49,893 nt of DNA from Sciscionella sediminilitoris (GCF_000737195.2 NZ_JALM01000102.1:1-49893); one strand, 5' to 3'. Counted from the first letter of the stretch, positions 40,813 to 49,725 are shown. A program made the numbers and translations. The notes: a model not told the origin generated them from the letters alone.

Positions 40813-40838
40813 GGTTCGTGTTGCCCGACCGTTTCCAG

Positions 40839-41501
40839 TCAGCCGGCCAGCTTGCGCAGATGCTCCTGCTTGGCGTTCCGCGGTTCGCGGTCGGGTGAGA
40901 GGAACGCTGCGCCGAGCTCGCGGGCCTGTTGCAAACCAGCGGTGCGATTCGGCGCGTTGTGCTCACCCTCGACGTCGTAGATCACGTGGCTCTCGACGTC
41001 GTTGATGCCGCAGTAGGCGAAGACGCCTACATCGAGCTGAGTGCGCATCGCATCGTCATACCCGTACTTGTCGTACGTGCGCTTCTTGGACCCGCCGATA
41101 CCGATCAGCATCGTCGGGATGCTGGGGAGTAGTGCGTTGAGGGGTTGCTTTCCACGGTCGTTCACGCCAGCGCCGTACTGATAGGCCCAACCGCCGGTGA
41201 AAACCCGCTCGATCCAGCCCTTCATCATCGCCGGCATTCCCCACCAGTAGACCGGGAAGGCGAAGGCCAGCCGGTCCGCTGCCTCGACCCGGCGATGCAT
41301 CTCGGCGATTCCCGCGGGGATCGGGCCACCCCAGAAGTGCGCATGATCCGCCTCGGTGAAACGAGGATCGAAGCCTTCCTGGTGCAGATCGAGCAGGTCG
41401 ATGGAGTGCCCGGCTCGACGGAACGGTTCATGGAAAGCACCCAGGACCGCTGCCGGGTATTTATCGGCGAAGGGATGGGAAAAGACGGTGAACAAGTGCA
41501 T
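40839..41501 (-). CDS. NAD(P)H:quinone-type flavoprotein (flavodoxin-like fold)
   Basis: A 220-residue protein of the NQO1/MdaB/KefF group. It begins LFTVFSHPFADKYPAAV, the FMN/FAD phosphate loop; FPVYWWGMPAMMKGWIERVF follows at about residues 80-100, with the flavin-ring contacts. It probably reduces quinones or reactive electrophiles by two electrons. Downstream of the TetR gene by 77 bases on the same strand, with which it may be co-transcribed. The end is convergent with the hydrolase gene at 40812. Confidence 0.85.
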   Translation of the reverse strand: MHLFTVFSHPFADKYPAAVLGAFHEPFRRAGHSIDLLDLHQEGFDPRFTEADHAHFWGGPIPAGIAEMHRRVEAADRLAFAFPVYWWGMPAMMKGWIERVFTGGWAYQYGAGVNDRGKQPLNALLPSIPTMLIGIGGSKKRTYDKYGYDDAMRTQLDVGVFAYCGINDVESHVIYDVEGEHNAPNRTAGLQQARELGAAFLSPDREPRNAKQEHLRKLAG

Positions 41502-41578
41502 TCGTGGTGACTCCGATCTTGCTTGTCTCGTTCGTGGTGGCTGCGATGTGCGCCGACACCGGCACGGGGTGAACGCGG

Positions 41579-42103
41579 CTATCGCGCCTGCCGTATCAGG
41601 GACAGGGACGCGTTCCTGGCGGCAGCGATCGCCCGGGTGCCGAGATAGGAGGCCGCCGAGGTCGCGCCTTCGAAGAGGACCAGGAGCTGCTCGGCCAGCT
41701 CCTCGTCGGGGCGGCCGAGCTCATCGACGATGACGCGGCGAGTCAGCTCCCGCAGGCGCCCGCGATACTCGGCGACGACGGCCGAGACTTCAGGGGGCTG
41801 GCCGCCGGTCTCGCCCTCTGCGCGCAGAAACAGGCAGCCTCTCGCCCCCTCGGCGGCAGTCCAGTCGTCAAGAGCCTCGAACAGCGCCGCCACGCCGTGG
41901 ACGTCGAACCGCTCGAAGAACCGCGCCATCCGCGACTCCAGCACGGCAGCCATCAACCCGGCCTTGCTGCCCAGGTGCTTGTACAGCGTCCGGGTGGACA
42001 CGCCCGCCGCCTCGGTCAGCAGGTCCATCCCCGTCGCGGCGAACCCGTGATGATCGAAGACCCGCTCAGCGTTGGAGACGATCTCTGCTCGCGTGGTAGG
42101 CAT
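41579..42103 (-). CDS. TetR-family transcriptional regulator
   Basis: A 174-residue TetR-type protein. The HTH has GMDLLTEAAGVSTRTLYKHL at about residues 25-45. The rest resembles regulators of quinone- or aldehyde-responsive genes (ALDDWTAAEGARGCLF). ATG 42103 is used; a TTG start at 42118 would run into the operator. It lies between the aldo/keto reductase and the flavoprotein and has a palindrome 10 bases upstream, so it likely represses itself and the flavoprotein gene. Confidence 0.88.
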   Translation of the reverse strand: MPTTRAEIVSNAERVFDHHGFAATGMDLLTEAAGVSTRTLYKHLGSKAGLMAAVLESRMARFFERFDVHGVAALFEALDDWTAAEGARGCLFLRAEGETGGQPPEVSAVVAEYRGRLRELTRRVIVDELGRPDEELAEQLLVLFEGATSAASYLGTRAIAAARNASLSLIRQAR

Positions 42104-42112
42104 GCACCCACG

Positions 42113-42130
42113 GTACAACGATCGTTTTAC
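42113..42130. promoter_or_regulatory. 18-bp palindromic operator before the TetR gene
   Basis: GTANAACGATCGTTNTAC, with a perfect 10-base core (42117-42126) and three further matching pairs on each side. It ends 9 bases before the TetR start codon. Such AACGATCGTT centres are common in TetR-family sites. Confidence 0.65.
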
Positions 42131-42151
42131 ACAGGCAAGGCGCGCCGCCGG

Positions 42152-43111
42152 TCAGGACGAGGCGGAGGTGAGCGTGTGCAACTCGGCGTCCGAGAGGTGC
42201 AGGTCGTGGGCGGCGAGCAGGGCGGGCAACTGCTCGACGGTGCGCGCGGAGGCGATCGGCGCGGTCACCGTCGGCTGCTGCCCGAGCCAGGCCAGCGCCA
42301 CGGTGGCCATCTGCACTCCGCGGGCGGTGGCGACCTGGGCCAGCGCGTCGAGCACCCGCGCGCCGCGTTCGGTGTCCGCGTAGCCGCCCGCCAGCCCGGG
42401 CAGGTTGCGTACGTTCTCGACGGTCTGGCCCGGACGGTACTTGCCGGTGAGGAACCCCGAGGCGAGCGCGAAGTACGGCACGCACGAGAGCCCCTCGCGC
42501 TGCACGATGTCGCGCCGCGCGCCTTCGTAGGTGTCCCGCGATATGAGGTTGTACTGCGGCTGGAGCGCCACGTAGCCAGCGGTGCCCGCGCGGTCGGCGA
42601 AGGCCAGTGATGCGGCGAGCCGCTCGGGGCTGATGTTGGAGGCGCCGATGGCGCGCACCTTGCCCGCCTGCACGAGTTCGTCCAGTGTGCCGATGATGTC
42701 TTCGACCGGAATGGACTCGTCCCGGTCGAAGTGGGTGTAGTACAGGTCGATGTGGTCGGTGCGCAGCCGCCGCAGCGACTCATCGGCGGCGGCCTTGATG
42801 GTGGCGGGGGCGAGGCCGAGGTAGTCCGGGTGGTCGCCGACCTTGGTCGCCAGGACCACGTCATCGCGGTTGCCGCGGCTGGCGAGCCAGTCGCCGATGA
42901 TGGTCTCGGACTGGCCGGGTTCATTGCCCTGTTCCGGGAAATAGTTCATGTACGAGTCGGCGGTGTCGACGAAATTGCCGCCCCCGGCGAGGTAGGCGTC
43001 CAGCACCGCGAAGGACTGGGCCTGGTCGGCGGTCCAGCCGAAGACGTTGCCGCCCAGGCAAAGGGGCGAGACGAGCAGGTCGGACGAGCCGAGACGGCGA
43101 AGTTCAGTCAT
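42152..43111 (-). CDS. aldo/keto reductase
   Basis: A 319-residue AKR. The tetrad is visible: Asp and Tyr in FVDTADSYMNYF, Lys in VLATKVGD and His in YYTHFDRD. The C-terminal NADPH region has GLTGKY-like GFLTGKYRPG and VTAPIASARTVEQL. It resembles the YajO/Tas-type reductases acting on small aldehydes and ketones. Its stop is 48 bases before the TetR start on the same strand, so the order is VOC, AKR, TetR, flavoprotein. ATG 43111 chosen; the longer frame to 43231 overlaps the VOC gene. Confidence 0.9.
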   Translation of the reverse strand: MTELRRLGSSDLLVSPLCLGGNVFGWTADQAQSFAVLDAYLAGGGNFVDTADSYMNYFPEQGNEPGQSETIIGDWLASRGNRDDVVLATKVGDHPDYLGLAPATIKAAADESLRRLRTDHIDLYYTHFDRDESIPVEDIIGTLDELVQAGKVRAIGASNISPERLAASLAFADRAGTAGYVALQPQYNLISRDTYEGARRDIVQREGLSCVPYFALASGFLTGKYRPGQTVENVRNLPGLAGGYADTERGARVLDALAQVATARGVQMATVALAWLGQQPTVTAPIASARTVEQLPALLAAHDLHLSDAELHTLTSASS

Positions 43112-43185
43112 GGTGTTCTCAACGCGCGCGGTGCCCGGGATAGTTCCAGCGCGGGCAGTCCCGGTGCGATTCGGAGTGGGAGCGC

Positions 43186-43572
43186 CTAGGTGGGGCGGCC
43201 TCCGGCGCGTTCCCATTGGGCCTTGTTCCACTCGACATATTCGATCTGGACGCCACCGGGTAGTTCGGCGGTCAGGTTTCTGCCGGTGGGAACGGCCTGC
43301 GGGCCACGCACGATCCGCGCTCCGGTCTGGTCGAGCACCTTCTGGCAGTCGTCGAGGTCGTCGACGATCAGTGTGGCCACCGTTGCCCGGTACGGTTCCA
43401 GTGTTCGCTTCTCACCTGCCACGACCAGAACGCGGCCGACCGTAGCCAGCTCCAGCCCGTTCGGCACCGTGAAGCGGGTTCCGATCGGCTCGCCCGTAAC
43501 CGCGGTAAGGGAAGCCAATGCCGCATCCAGGTCGTCGACATAGGCGCGGGCGTAGGTGCGGAGGATACGCAT
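43186..43572 (-). CDS. VOC (glyoxalase/bleomycin resistance) family protein
   Basis: A 128-residue protein with one pair of beta-alpha-beta-beta-beta units: RTYARAYVDDLDAALASLTA at the start and ATLIVDDLDDCQKVLDQ in the second half, then PGGVQIEYVEW. Members bind a metal or simply a ligand and act as dioxygenases, isomerases or resistance proteins. The product reads complete. ATG 43572 is preferred over the frame to 43611. First gene of the minus-strand redox group, 74 bases before the aldo/keto reductase. Confidence 0.8.
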   Translation of the reverse strand: MRILRTYARAYVDDLDAALASLTAVTGEPIGTRFTVPNGLELATVGRVLVVAGEKRTLEPYRATVATLIVDDLDDCQKVLDQTGARIVRGPQAVPTGRNLTAELPGGVQIEYVEWNKAQWERAGGRPT

Positions 43573-43648
43573 GATCAGAACAAACCGCGCGGCGATGCCG
43601 GTATTCCGCATGCCTTTCCCTGATTCCGGTCCGGCGTCCGGATCAGGC

Positions 43649-44254
43649 TCACAGCCAGCCGTGTTCGCGGGCGTGTGCTGCTGCTTCGGTGCGGGTGCGG
43701 GCTTGGAGTTTGCGCATGGCCGAGGAGAGGTAATTGCGGACGGTGCCGGGGGAGAGGTGTACTGCCGCGGCGATGTCGTCGGCGGTGCTTGCGGGGCCGA
43801 CCTGGCGTAGTACGTCGAGTTCGCGGTCGGTGAGCGGGCAGTTGGCGTTGTCGAGTGCCGTGGCGGCGAGTTCGGGGTCGACGTAGCGCCCGCCGTCGTG
43901 CACGGTGCGGATCACTTGGGCGAGTGTCGCGGCCGGGGTGTTCTTGGTGACGAAACCCATTGCCTTGGCGGCGAGGGCGCGCCGGAGTACGCCGGGACGG
44001 GCGTGGCGGGTGAGGATGACGCAGCGGGTTCCGGGGTGGTGGGTGGCGACGTGTTCGGCGACCTGCGCGCCGTCGAGTCCGGGCATTTCGATGTCGAGTA
44101 CCGCGATATCGGGCCGGTGGGCGCGGATGGCCTCGAGTGCTTCCTCGCCGGTGGCCGCCTGGCCCACGACGGTGAGGTCTTCTTCCATGCCGAGCAGGGT
44201 GGCGACCGCGCTGCGGGTGAGGTGTTCGTCTTCGGCGAGGATGAGGCGGATCAT
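43649..44254 (-). CDS. response regulator, NarL/LuxR type (DesR-like)
   Basis: A 201-residue regulator. The receiver domain has the acidic pair in LILAEDEH, the phospho-acceptor Asp54 in VLDIEMPGLDG, and Lys in VTKNTPA. The C-terminal LuxR-type helix-turn-helix has LTDRELDVLRQ and IAAAVHLSPGTVRNYLSSAM. Its start overlaps the kinase stop (ATGA), so the pair is translated together. It probably binds the palindrome at 45474-45489 to switch on the divergent ABC exporter. Confidence 0.92.
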   Translation of the reverse strand: MIRLILAEDEHLTRSAVATLLGMEEDLTVVGQAATGEEALEAIRAHRPDIAVLDIEMPGLDGAQVAEHVATHHPGTRCVILTRHARPGVLRRALAAKAMGFVTKNTPAATLAQVIRTVHDGGRYVDPELAATALDNANCPLTDRELDVLRQVGPASTADDIAAAVHLSPGTVRNYLSSAMRKLQARTRTEAAAHAREHGWL

Positions 44255-45432
44255 GTGTGCACCGGTAGTTCGGCGTGGACGGTGAAGGTGCCCTCGTGTC
44301 CCGGTCCCGCGGTCAGTCGTCCGCGCCGTTCGTTCAGATAGCGCCGTAGCCCGGCAAGGCCGGTGCCTTCGGTGTCCGGTCCGCTTTCGGTGGCGGGTAC
44401 GCCGTCGTTGGTCACGCGTAGTTCGGCGATATCGGTGTCATAGCCGAGGAGCACCGAGCAGTGGGCGGCGTTGCTGTGCCGCAGCAGGTTGGTCATCGCC
44501 TCGCGCAGTACCCGCCCGAGGATGTCCTGGCTTTCCTCGGGCAGTTGTGCCGGGTCGCCGGTGACCGAAAGCTCGATATCGGCGGAGCCGAGTGTCGCCT
44601 GGGCTCCGGCGAGTTCCGCGGTGAGGGTGGTGCTGCGCCGGTCTCTGCTCAGGGCGCGTACTTCGCTCATCGCATCGCGGGCCACGCGCGCCACCTCGTC
44701 GATTTCGCCGCGTGCCCGCACGGCCTCGGCGGGCAGGAGTTTACCGGCGAGTTCGCTCTTGAAGGCGACGACCTCCAGTGCGTGGCCGAGGATGTCGTGC
44801 AGGTCGTCGGCGAGCCGGAGCCGTTCCCGTGCGGTGGCGAGTTCGATGGCCATTCGCCGGGAAGTGTCCAGGGTGTTCATCGAACCCAGCCAGTAGACAC
44901 GGTTGAAGCTGGCCGTCCACAGCACGGCCATATAGGCGGCGGCGATCGCCGCGCTGGCCCAGTTCGGTCCGCCACCGGGTGGCTGGGGCGCCAGGAGCAC
45001 GCCGATACCGAATGCGGCCAGGACGGCACCGGTCACCGAGGCGATGACGGTCCGCCGGTCACGGCGGGTCAGGCTGTCGCCGAGCAGCAGCGCGGGACCG
45101 AACGCCCAGATGGAACCGAGCGGGCTGCTGAACATCCCCAGGCAGAGCAAGCTCGTCCCCAGTATCGCCGCGAGGACGAGATATCCCTGTGGCGGGCGGG
45201 TTTTCGGGTGCCGCAGGCTACGGCGGAACCACCAGGAATGCAGTGCCAGCACACCGAGATCCAGGAGTATCAGGGGCACTGCGAAGGCGATTCCCGGCCA
45301 GTACAGCATCAGGAACACGATCGGCAGCCCGGCGGCGATCGAACCGGTCATCGCCACGAAAATGATCACCATTCTCCGGCGTGCCGCGGGCAGCGCCGGA
45401 TCCTCGGCGTCGGTGGCTGCTGCGATGGTCAC
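44251..45432 (-). CDS. sensor histidine kinase, HisKA_3 type (DesK-like)
   Basis: A 393-residue membrane kinase with about six hydrophobic segments in residues 22-180 and no extracellular sensor domain. The phospho-acceptor is His212 in LADDLHDILGHALE. The ATPase part shows the N-box REAMTNLLRHSNAAHC and the G-box TEGTGLAGLRRYL. DesK-type kinases sense membrane state or a membrane-active compound. Divergent from an ABC exporter, as is common in antibiotic- or lipid-stress modules of Gram-positive bacteria. Confidence 0.92.
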   Translation of the reverse strand: MTIAAATDAEDPALPAARRRMVIIFVAMTGSIAAGLPIVFLMLYWPGIAFAVPLILLDLGVLALHSWWFRRSLRHPKTRPPQGYLVLAAILGTSLLCLGMFSSPLGSIWAFGPALLLGDSLTRRDRRTVIASVTGAVLAAFGIGVLLAPQPPGGGPNWASAAIAAAYMAVLWTASFNRVYWLGSMNTLDTSRRMAIELATARERLRLADDLHDILGHALEVVAFKSELAGKLLPAEAVRARGEIDEVARVARDAMSEVRALSRDRRSTTLTAELAGAQATLGSADIELSVTGDPAQLPEESQDILGRVLREAMTNLLRHSNAAHCSVLLGYDTDIAELRVTNDGVPATESGPDTEGTGLAGLRRYLNERRGRLTAGPGHEGTFTVHAELPVHT

Positions 45433-45473
45433 CGGGCAAGGCTATCGCCGGTCCACCCGCCGTGGGACAGGTT

Positions 45474-45489
45474 GATGACAGCTGTCATC
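45474..45489. promoter_or_regulatory. 16-bp perfect palindrome, likely DesR-type operator
   Basis: GATGACAGCTGTCATC reads the same on both strands. It lies in the 114-base divergent interval, 41 bases from the kinase start and 57 from the ABC gene. A further half-site-like TGATGAC follows at about 45495-45501. Confidence 0.7.
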
Positions 45490-45546
45490 TGTACTGATGA
45501 CGCCGACGACTACCCCGGATTTCCGTGGACCGCGAGGCTTGAGGGC

Positions 45547-46482
45547 ATGACACAGGCACCGACCGGTTCCGTGGTCGAGATCCGCGGCTTGCGCTGCCAC
45601 TACGGCGCCTACGAGGCGGTGCGGGGCGTCGACCTGCAGGTGCGGCGGGGCGAGGTGTTCGCCCTGCTGGGCACCAATGGCGCGGGCAAGACCACCACAC
45701 TCGAGGTGCTCAGCGGCTTCCATGCGCGCACGGGCGGAACGGTGTCCGTGCTCGGTGTCGACCCCGCGTCCGGGATGCCCGAGCTACGCGCCCGGATGGG
45801 CATCATGCAGCAGGAAGGCGGGTTCATCGCCGAGCTTTCGGTCGCCGAGACACTGCGGCTCTGGCAGCGACTGACCAGCAGACCCGATGATCCCGAACGG
45901 CTGCTCGCCCGGTTCGATCTCGCCGAGCGCGCCGCGGTACGGGTCGCGAAACTCTCCGGAGGCGAGCGCCGCAGGCTGGACCTCGCACTGGCCGTGTGGG
46001 GCAGCCCCGAACTGGTCATCCTGGACGAACCCACCACCGGCCTGGACCCCGAATCACGGCGCCGCAGCTGGGACGCGATCGGCGAACTCACCGAGGCGGG
46101 CCGCACGGTCATCCTCACCACGCACTATCTCGACGAGGCCGAAGCACTCGCCGATCGGCTCGCGATCATGCACCGCGGCCGGATCGCGGCCACGGGCACG
46201 CTGGCCGAGGTCATCGCCGCCCGCCCGGCCGGTTTCTCCGCGCGGATCCCCGGCGCGGCAACGCAGGAGCTGCCCGAACTCGGCGGCGCGATCACCACAG
46301 CCGTATCCGATGACGCGACCGTCATCGCGGTCTCGACCGAGGATCTGCAGGCCGATCTCACCCGCTTCCTCGGCTGGGCGGACAGCACAGGGATCCGGTT
46401 GGAGGCTCTGCGGGCCGCCCCGGCCTCGCTGGCCGAGATCTACCACAGCGTGCGTGCCGCCGACGCCGAGCAGGAGGGCTGA
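45547..46482 (+). CDS. ABC exporter ATPase (drug/lipid type)
   Basis: A 311-residue ATPase: Walker A GTNGAGKTT (about 43-51), Q-loop MQQEGGFIAEL, signature KLSGGERRRLDLALAVWGSP and Walker B LVILDEPTTGLDPESR. The C-terminal tail resembles the DrrA-type regulatory domain. ATG 45547 is used because the frame upstream overlaps the kinase gene on the other strand. With the permease 3 bases further on it forms a half-transporter pair typical of daunorubicin- or lantibiotic-type export. Expected to be controlled by the adjacent kinase and regulator. Confidence 0.92.
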   Translation: MTQAPTGSVVEIRGLRCHYGAYEAVRGVDLQVRRGEVFALLGTNGAGKTTTLEVLSGFHARTGGTVSVLGVDPASGMPELRARMGIMQQEGGFIAELSVAETLRLWQRLTSRPDDPERLLARFDLAERAAVRVAKLSGGERRRLDLALAVWGSPELVILDEPTTGLDPESRRRSWDAIGELTEAGRTVILTTHYLDEAEALADRLAIMHRGRIAATGTLAEVIAARPAGFSARIPGAATQELPELGGAITTAVSDDATVIAVSTEDLQADLTRFLGWADSTGIRLEALRAAPASLAEIYHSVRAADAEQEG

Positions 46483-46485
46483 ACC

Positions 46486-47226
46486 ATGCTGTACGCGCTG
46501 GCCGCCACCGAACTGCGCGTTCTCTGGCGCAATCGCACGGCACTGTTCACCGCGGTACTGCTCCCACTGGCCCTCGGCATCTTCTGGCTGTACACCTTTC
46601 CCCGGCACACCCCGAGCCAGTGGGCCACGGTGATCGCGCTCCAGCTCGCCGTGGTGGCCGGCATGAGCCTCTACCTCACTGCGACGTCCACGGTCGTGGC
46701 CAGGCGGCACAACCTCGTGCTCAAGCGGCTGCGCACCAGCGAGCTCTCCGATCCGGAGCTGTTCACCGGTCTGCTGGCGCCGAGTGTGGCGACCACGCTG
46801 GCCCAGCTGATCGTGCTCGGCATCGTCGACACCATCGCGGGCGCACCGGCACCGGCCGATCCGGGGGCGCTGGCGCTGGCCGTTCTCGCGGGCCTGTCCC
46901 TGGCCGCTACCGCGGCGCTGGCAACCACGCTGATCACACCGAGCCCGGAACGCGCCAACATCACCGGGCTACCGCTGGTGTTCGTGCTCGTCATCGGTGC
47001 CATCCTGCTCACCCTCAACACCACCGGCGGATTGCCGCACATTCTGATGGCCGTCCCCGGCACCACCATCGGCAGACTCACCGCACTCGCTTATCGCGGA
47101 GATATCTGGGCGATCGGAATCGACGGTATTCCGGCCGCGCTGCCCGCGGTGGCGGCGCTGATCTTCTGGCCGGTCGTGTTCGCCTCCCTTGTCCGCAAAC
47201 GATTCCGCTGGGACAACCGCAACTGA
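46486..47226 (+). CDS. ABC-2 type exporter permease
   Basis: A 246-residue membrane protein with six likely helices, starting MLYALAATELRVLWRNRTAL. The conserved helix-loop RHNLVLKRLRTSELSDPELF is the ABC-2 coupling region, where permeases carry the KRLRxTP-like motif. It partners the ATPase encoded just upstream. Substrate unknown; in similar loci it is an antimicrobial or lipid. Confidence 0.9.
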   Translation: MLYALAATELRVLWRNRTALFTAVLLPLALGIFWLYTFPRHTPSQWATVIALQLAVVAGMSLYLTATSTVVARRHNLVLKRLRTSELSDPELFTGLLAPSVATTLAQLIVLGIVDTIAGAPAPADPGALALAVLAGLSLAATAALATTLITPSPERANITGLPLVFVLVIGAILLTLNTTGGLPHILMAVPGTTIGRLTALAYRGDIWAIGIDGIPAALPAVAALIFWPVVFASLVRKRFRWDNRN

Positions 47227-47376
47227 AAAACAGTGATTTCTACGATGAGCGTTGTTCAGAATTTCGTGACCACGTCGTCAGGGTGTGCCGCCCCGCGACT
47301 GCCCTCACCACGCAACCATCCCCTACCCAATCCCCACGAAAACAAACTCCGAATAATCCACGAATGGAGTTCGATC

Positions 47377-47760
47377 ATGAGTGAAGCGAGCACGCCCGCG
47401 CAGGTGCTGGAACTGTACCGGAAAGCGTGGGACGCCGGTGACGCGTCGGCATTCGGGGAACTGTTCACCGAGGACGCTACGTATGTCATCTTCACCGGCC
47501 ACGCCCTTCTCGGTCGAGAGCAGATCCGGAACAATCACCACGAGGTGTTCACGAAATGGCAGAGAGGCACCAGACTCCTCGCCGAGGCGTTGCAGACCAC
47601 CATGCTCGATGGTGATACCGCCGTCATTCTCACCCAGGGCGGAATCGGCACCGGGAACATCGAGTTCGACAAATTCCAGACCTTCACGCTAGTCCGTCGC
47701 GAAGAGCGCTGGTTCATCGCCGCATTCCAGAACACCGAAATGGCAAGGAGGAAAGCATGA
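47377..47760 (+). CDS. SnoaL/NTF2-like (SgcJ/EcaC-type) small protein
   Basis: A 127-residue cone-shaped NTF2-like domain: VLELYRKAWDAGDASAFGEL, FTEDATYV, LLGREQIRNNHHEVF and the closing strands FTLVRREERWFIAAFQNT. Such proteins bind small hydrophobic ligands and serve as cyclases, isomerases or of unknown role. The ATG at 47377 is chosen as the domain begins there; the 150 bases before it show no gene. It overlaps the next gene by four bases, so the two belong together. Confidence 0.85.
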   Translation: MSEASTPAQVLELYRKAWDAGDASAFGELFTEDATYVIFTGHALLGREQIRNNHHEVFTKWQRGTRLLAEALQTTMLDGDTAVILTQGGIGTGNIEFDKFQTFTLVRREERWFIAAFQNTEMARRKA

Positions 47761-48212
47761 CCGACATTCGCGTACTCCGAACCGGTGTGCCCGCCCAGTA
47801 CGAAATTTCCGAGGGCGGCGAAACACTCACCACGGTCTCCGCGCGCACCGCGCAGCACGGAGGCGAACTGGAAATAGGCGGGAAGACCTACCGGCTCGAG
47901 AATTCCGCGTTCGGCTGGGACTGCCGACTGCACACCACCGACGGCCACGCCGTAGCCAGCGCCGAACGCTCCGGGGTGCGCAGCTGGAACATCACCGCCG
48001 CCGGGCGCCAGCTGCGCATCACCCGCACCGGGATCGGCACCCGGAACCTGGAACTCACCGAAGACAACGACCGGATCGGCAAGGTCCGCAGGGTCTCCCG
48101 GGGCGCCGAAGCCGAATTGCCCGGACTCGACCGCCCGGCAGCGGTGTTCATCGTGATCGTCGCGCTGGCCATGTGGCAACGCCGCCGCCGGGCCGCTGTC
48201 ATCGGCCGCTGA
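47757..48212 (+). CDS. unknown protein with a C-terminal membrane anchor
   Basis: A 151-residue protein I cannot name with confidence. Residues 1-120 look like a run of beta strands (LRITRTGIGTRNLELTEDND, KTYRLENSAFGWDCRLHTTD), somewhat like Tubby C-like/LURP-one domains. Near the C-terminus one hydrophobic helix, AAVFIVIVALAMW, is followed by RRRR, so the protein is probably tail-anchored. It is coupled to the SnoaL-like gene (ATGA overlap). Confidence 0.75.
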   Translation: MTDIRVLRTGVPAQYEISEGGETLTTVSARTAQHGGELEIGGKTYRLENSAFGWDCRLHTTDGHAVASAERSGVRSWNITAAGRQLRITRTGIGTRNLELTEDNDRIGKVRRVSRGAEAELPGLDRPAAVFIVIVALAMWQRRRRAAVIGR

Positions 48213-48273
48213 CCACGATCTCGACCCCGGGGCCGATCACCACGCCCCGCGCACAGCACAGGGAGCAATCCGC

Positions 48274-49725
48274 ATGCCCAGAACCATGTTCCTCGCCGCC
48301 GTCGCCGTGCTGGCGGCGGCGCTCCCGGGAACCGCCCCTGCGACACCGGGTGCCCTGCACTGGGGCAGCTGTCCGGCGACGGTCACCGGGCATGGCCTGG
48401 AATGCGCGAGCCTCACCGTTCCGCTGGACTACCGGAATCCGCATGGCCGCACGATCACGATCGGGATATCGCGGCTGCCGAGCAGCAAACCGGCACAGCG
48501 GCGCGGCGTCCTGCTGACCAACCCCGGTGGACCCGATCCGGGAATGAACTATCCGGCGAAGCTGGCCGAACAAGGGCTGCCGCAGAGTGTGCGGGAGCGC
48601 TACGATGTGATCGGCTTCGACCCCAGGGGGTTCGGCAACAGCGCACCGGTGACCTGTGACCTCACCGCGGCGCAGTCGGCGACCGGCATCGTCCCGCCGT
48701 ATGCCAGGAACACCGCCGATGTGCTCGAACAGGCCGCGGCGTCGAAGCGGATCGCCGGGCAGTGCGCCAGATCGAAGACCGCGTGGCTGCGTCCCTTTAT
48801 CAGCACGGCCAATACCGCGCGGGACATGGACCGGATCCGGGCCGCGCTCGGTGAGCCCAGGATCTCGTTCCTCGGTGATTCCTGGGGAACCCATCTCGGC
48901 GCGGTGTACACCACGCTGTTCCCGCGCCGCGGCGACCGGATCGTGCTCGACAGCAACCTGAGCCCGGGCGGCTGGACCTATCCCTACGAACGCCTGTACG
49001 GCCAAGGCTTCCAGGACCGGTTCCCGGACTTCGCGAAATTCGCCCCGGCCAACCCGCGGTACGGTCTCGGCAGCACACCGGAACAGGTGACCGCCAAATA
49101 CTTCACGCTCGCCGCCCGGCTGGACCGGAAACCGGTGGACGGGCTCGACGGGCAGAAGTTCCGGTTCACCACGTGGGCCGCGCTTTTCGGCGACCAGAGC
49201 CTGCGCCCGCTCGCCGAGATCTGGCACCGGCTGGACACCGGCCGGGCACTGCCCGCCGCCCCACCGGCGACCGGTCCCGCACCGGATCCCGACAACGAGA
49301 CCTCCGGCCAGCTCTACATGACCTGCGCCGACTCACGCTGGCCCACCTCAATCCCGTCCTATGTGCGACACGTCGCGATCGACCGGATCCGATACCCGAT
49401 GTTCGGAGCCGCGGGAGCCAACATTCAGCCATGCGCATTCTGGCCGAACCCGCCAGAACCACCGGTGCACATCGGTGACCGCGGCCCCTCGAACGTCCTC
49501 ATGGTGCAGAACCTCCGCGATCCCGTGACCCCACTGGCCGGTGCCCGCAAACTGCGCCGGGCATTCGGGCAACGAGCCCGGATGATCACCGCCGACCAAG
49601 GCGGGCACGGCGTCTACCTGCTCAACCACAACAACTGCGCGAACAACGCCGTGACCACCTTCCTGACCACCGGAAAGCGACCGGCACACGACCACACCTG
49701 CCCGGCCGGACAACCGGCAGGATAG
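48274..49725 (+). CDS. secreted alpha/beta hydrolase, tripeptidyl aminopeptidase type (S33)
   Basis: A 483-residue secreted hydrolase. The signal peptide covers about residues 1-24 (FLAAVAVLAAALPGTAPATP). Catalytic elements are NPGGPDPG for the oxyanion loop, the Ser elbow GDSWGT, an Asp in LRDPVTPL and the His of QGGHGVYL; the last part is the TAP-like C-terminal domain with paired Cys (TCADSRW, PCAFWP, NNCANN). Such enzymes cut short peptides from N-termini outside the cell. GGGAG lies before the ATG. The usual elbow GYSWG has Asp in place of Tyr. Confidence 0.9.
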   Translation: MPRTMFLAAVAVLAAALPGTAPATPGALHWGSCPATVTGHGLECASLTVPLDYRNPHGRTITIGISRLPSSKPAQRRGVLLTNPGGPDPGMNYPAKLAEQGLPQSVRERYDVIGFDPRGFGNSAPVTCDLTAAQSATGIVPPYARNTADVLEQAAASKRIAGQCARSKTAWLRPFISTANTARDMDRIRAALGEPRISFLGDSWGTHLGAVYTTLFPRRGDRIVLDSNLSPGGWTYPYERLYGQGFQDRFPDFAKFAPANPRYGLGSTPEQVTAKYFTLAARLDRKPVDGLDGQKFRFTTWAALFGDQSLRPLAEIWHRLDTGRALPAAPPATGPAPDPDNETSGQLYMTCADSRWPTSIPSYVRHVAIDRIRYPMFGAAGANIQPCAFWPNPPEPPVHIGDRGPSNVLMVQNLRDPVTPLAGARKLRRAFGQRARMITADQGGHGVYLLNHNNCANNAVTTFLTTGKRPAHDHTCPAGQPAG

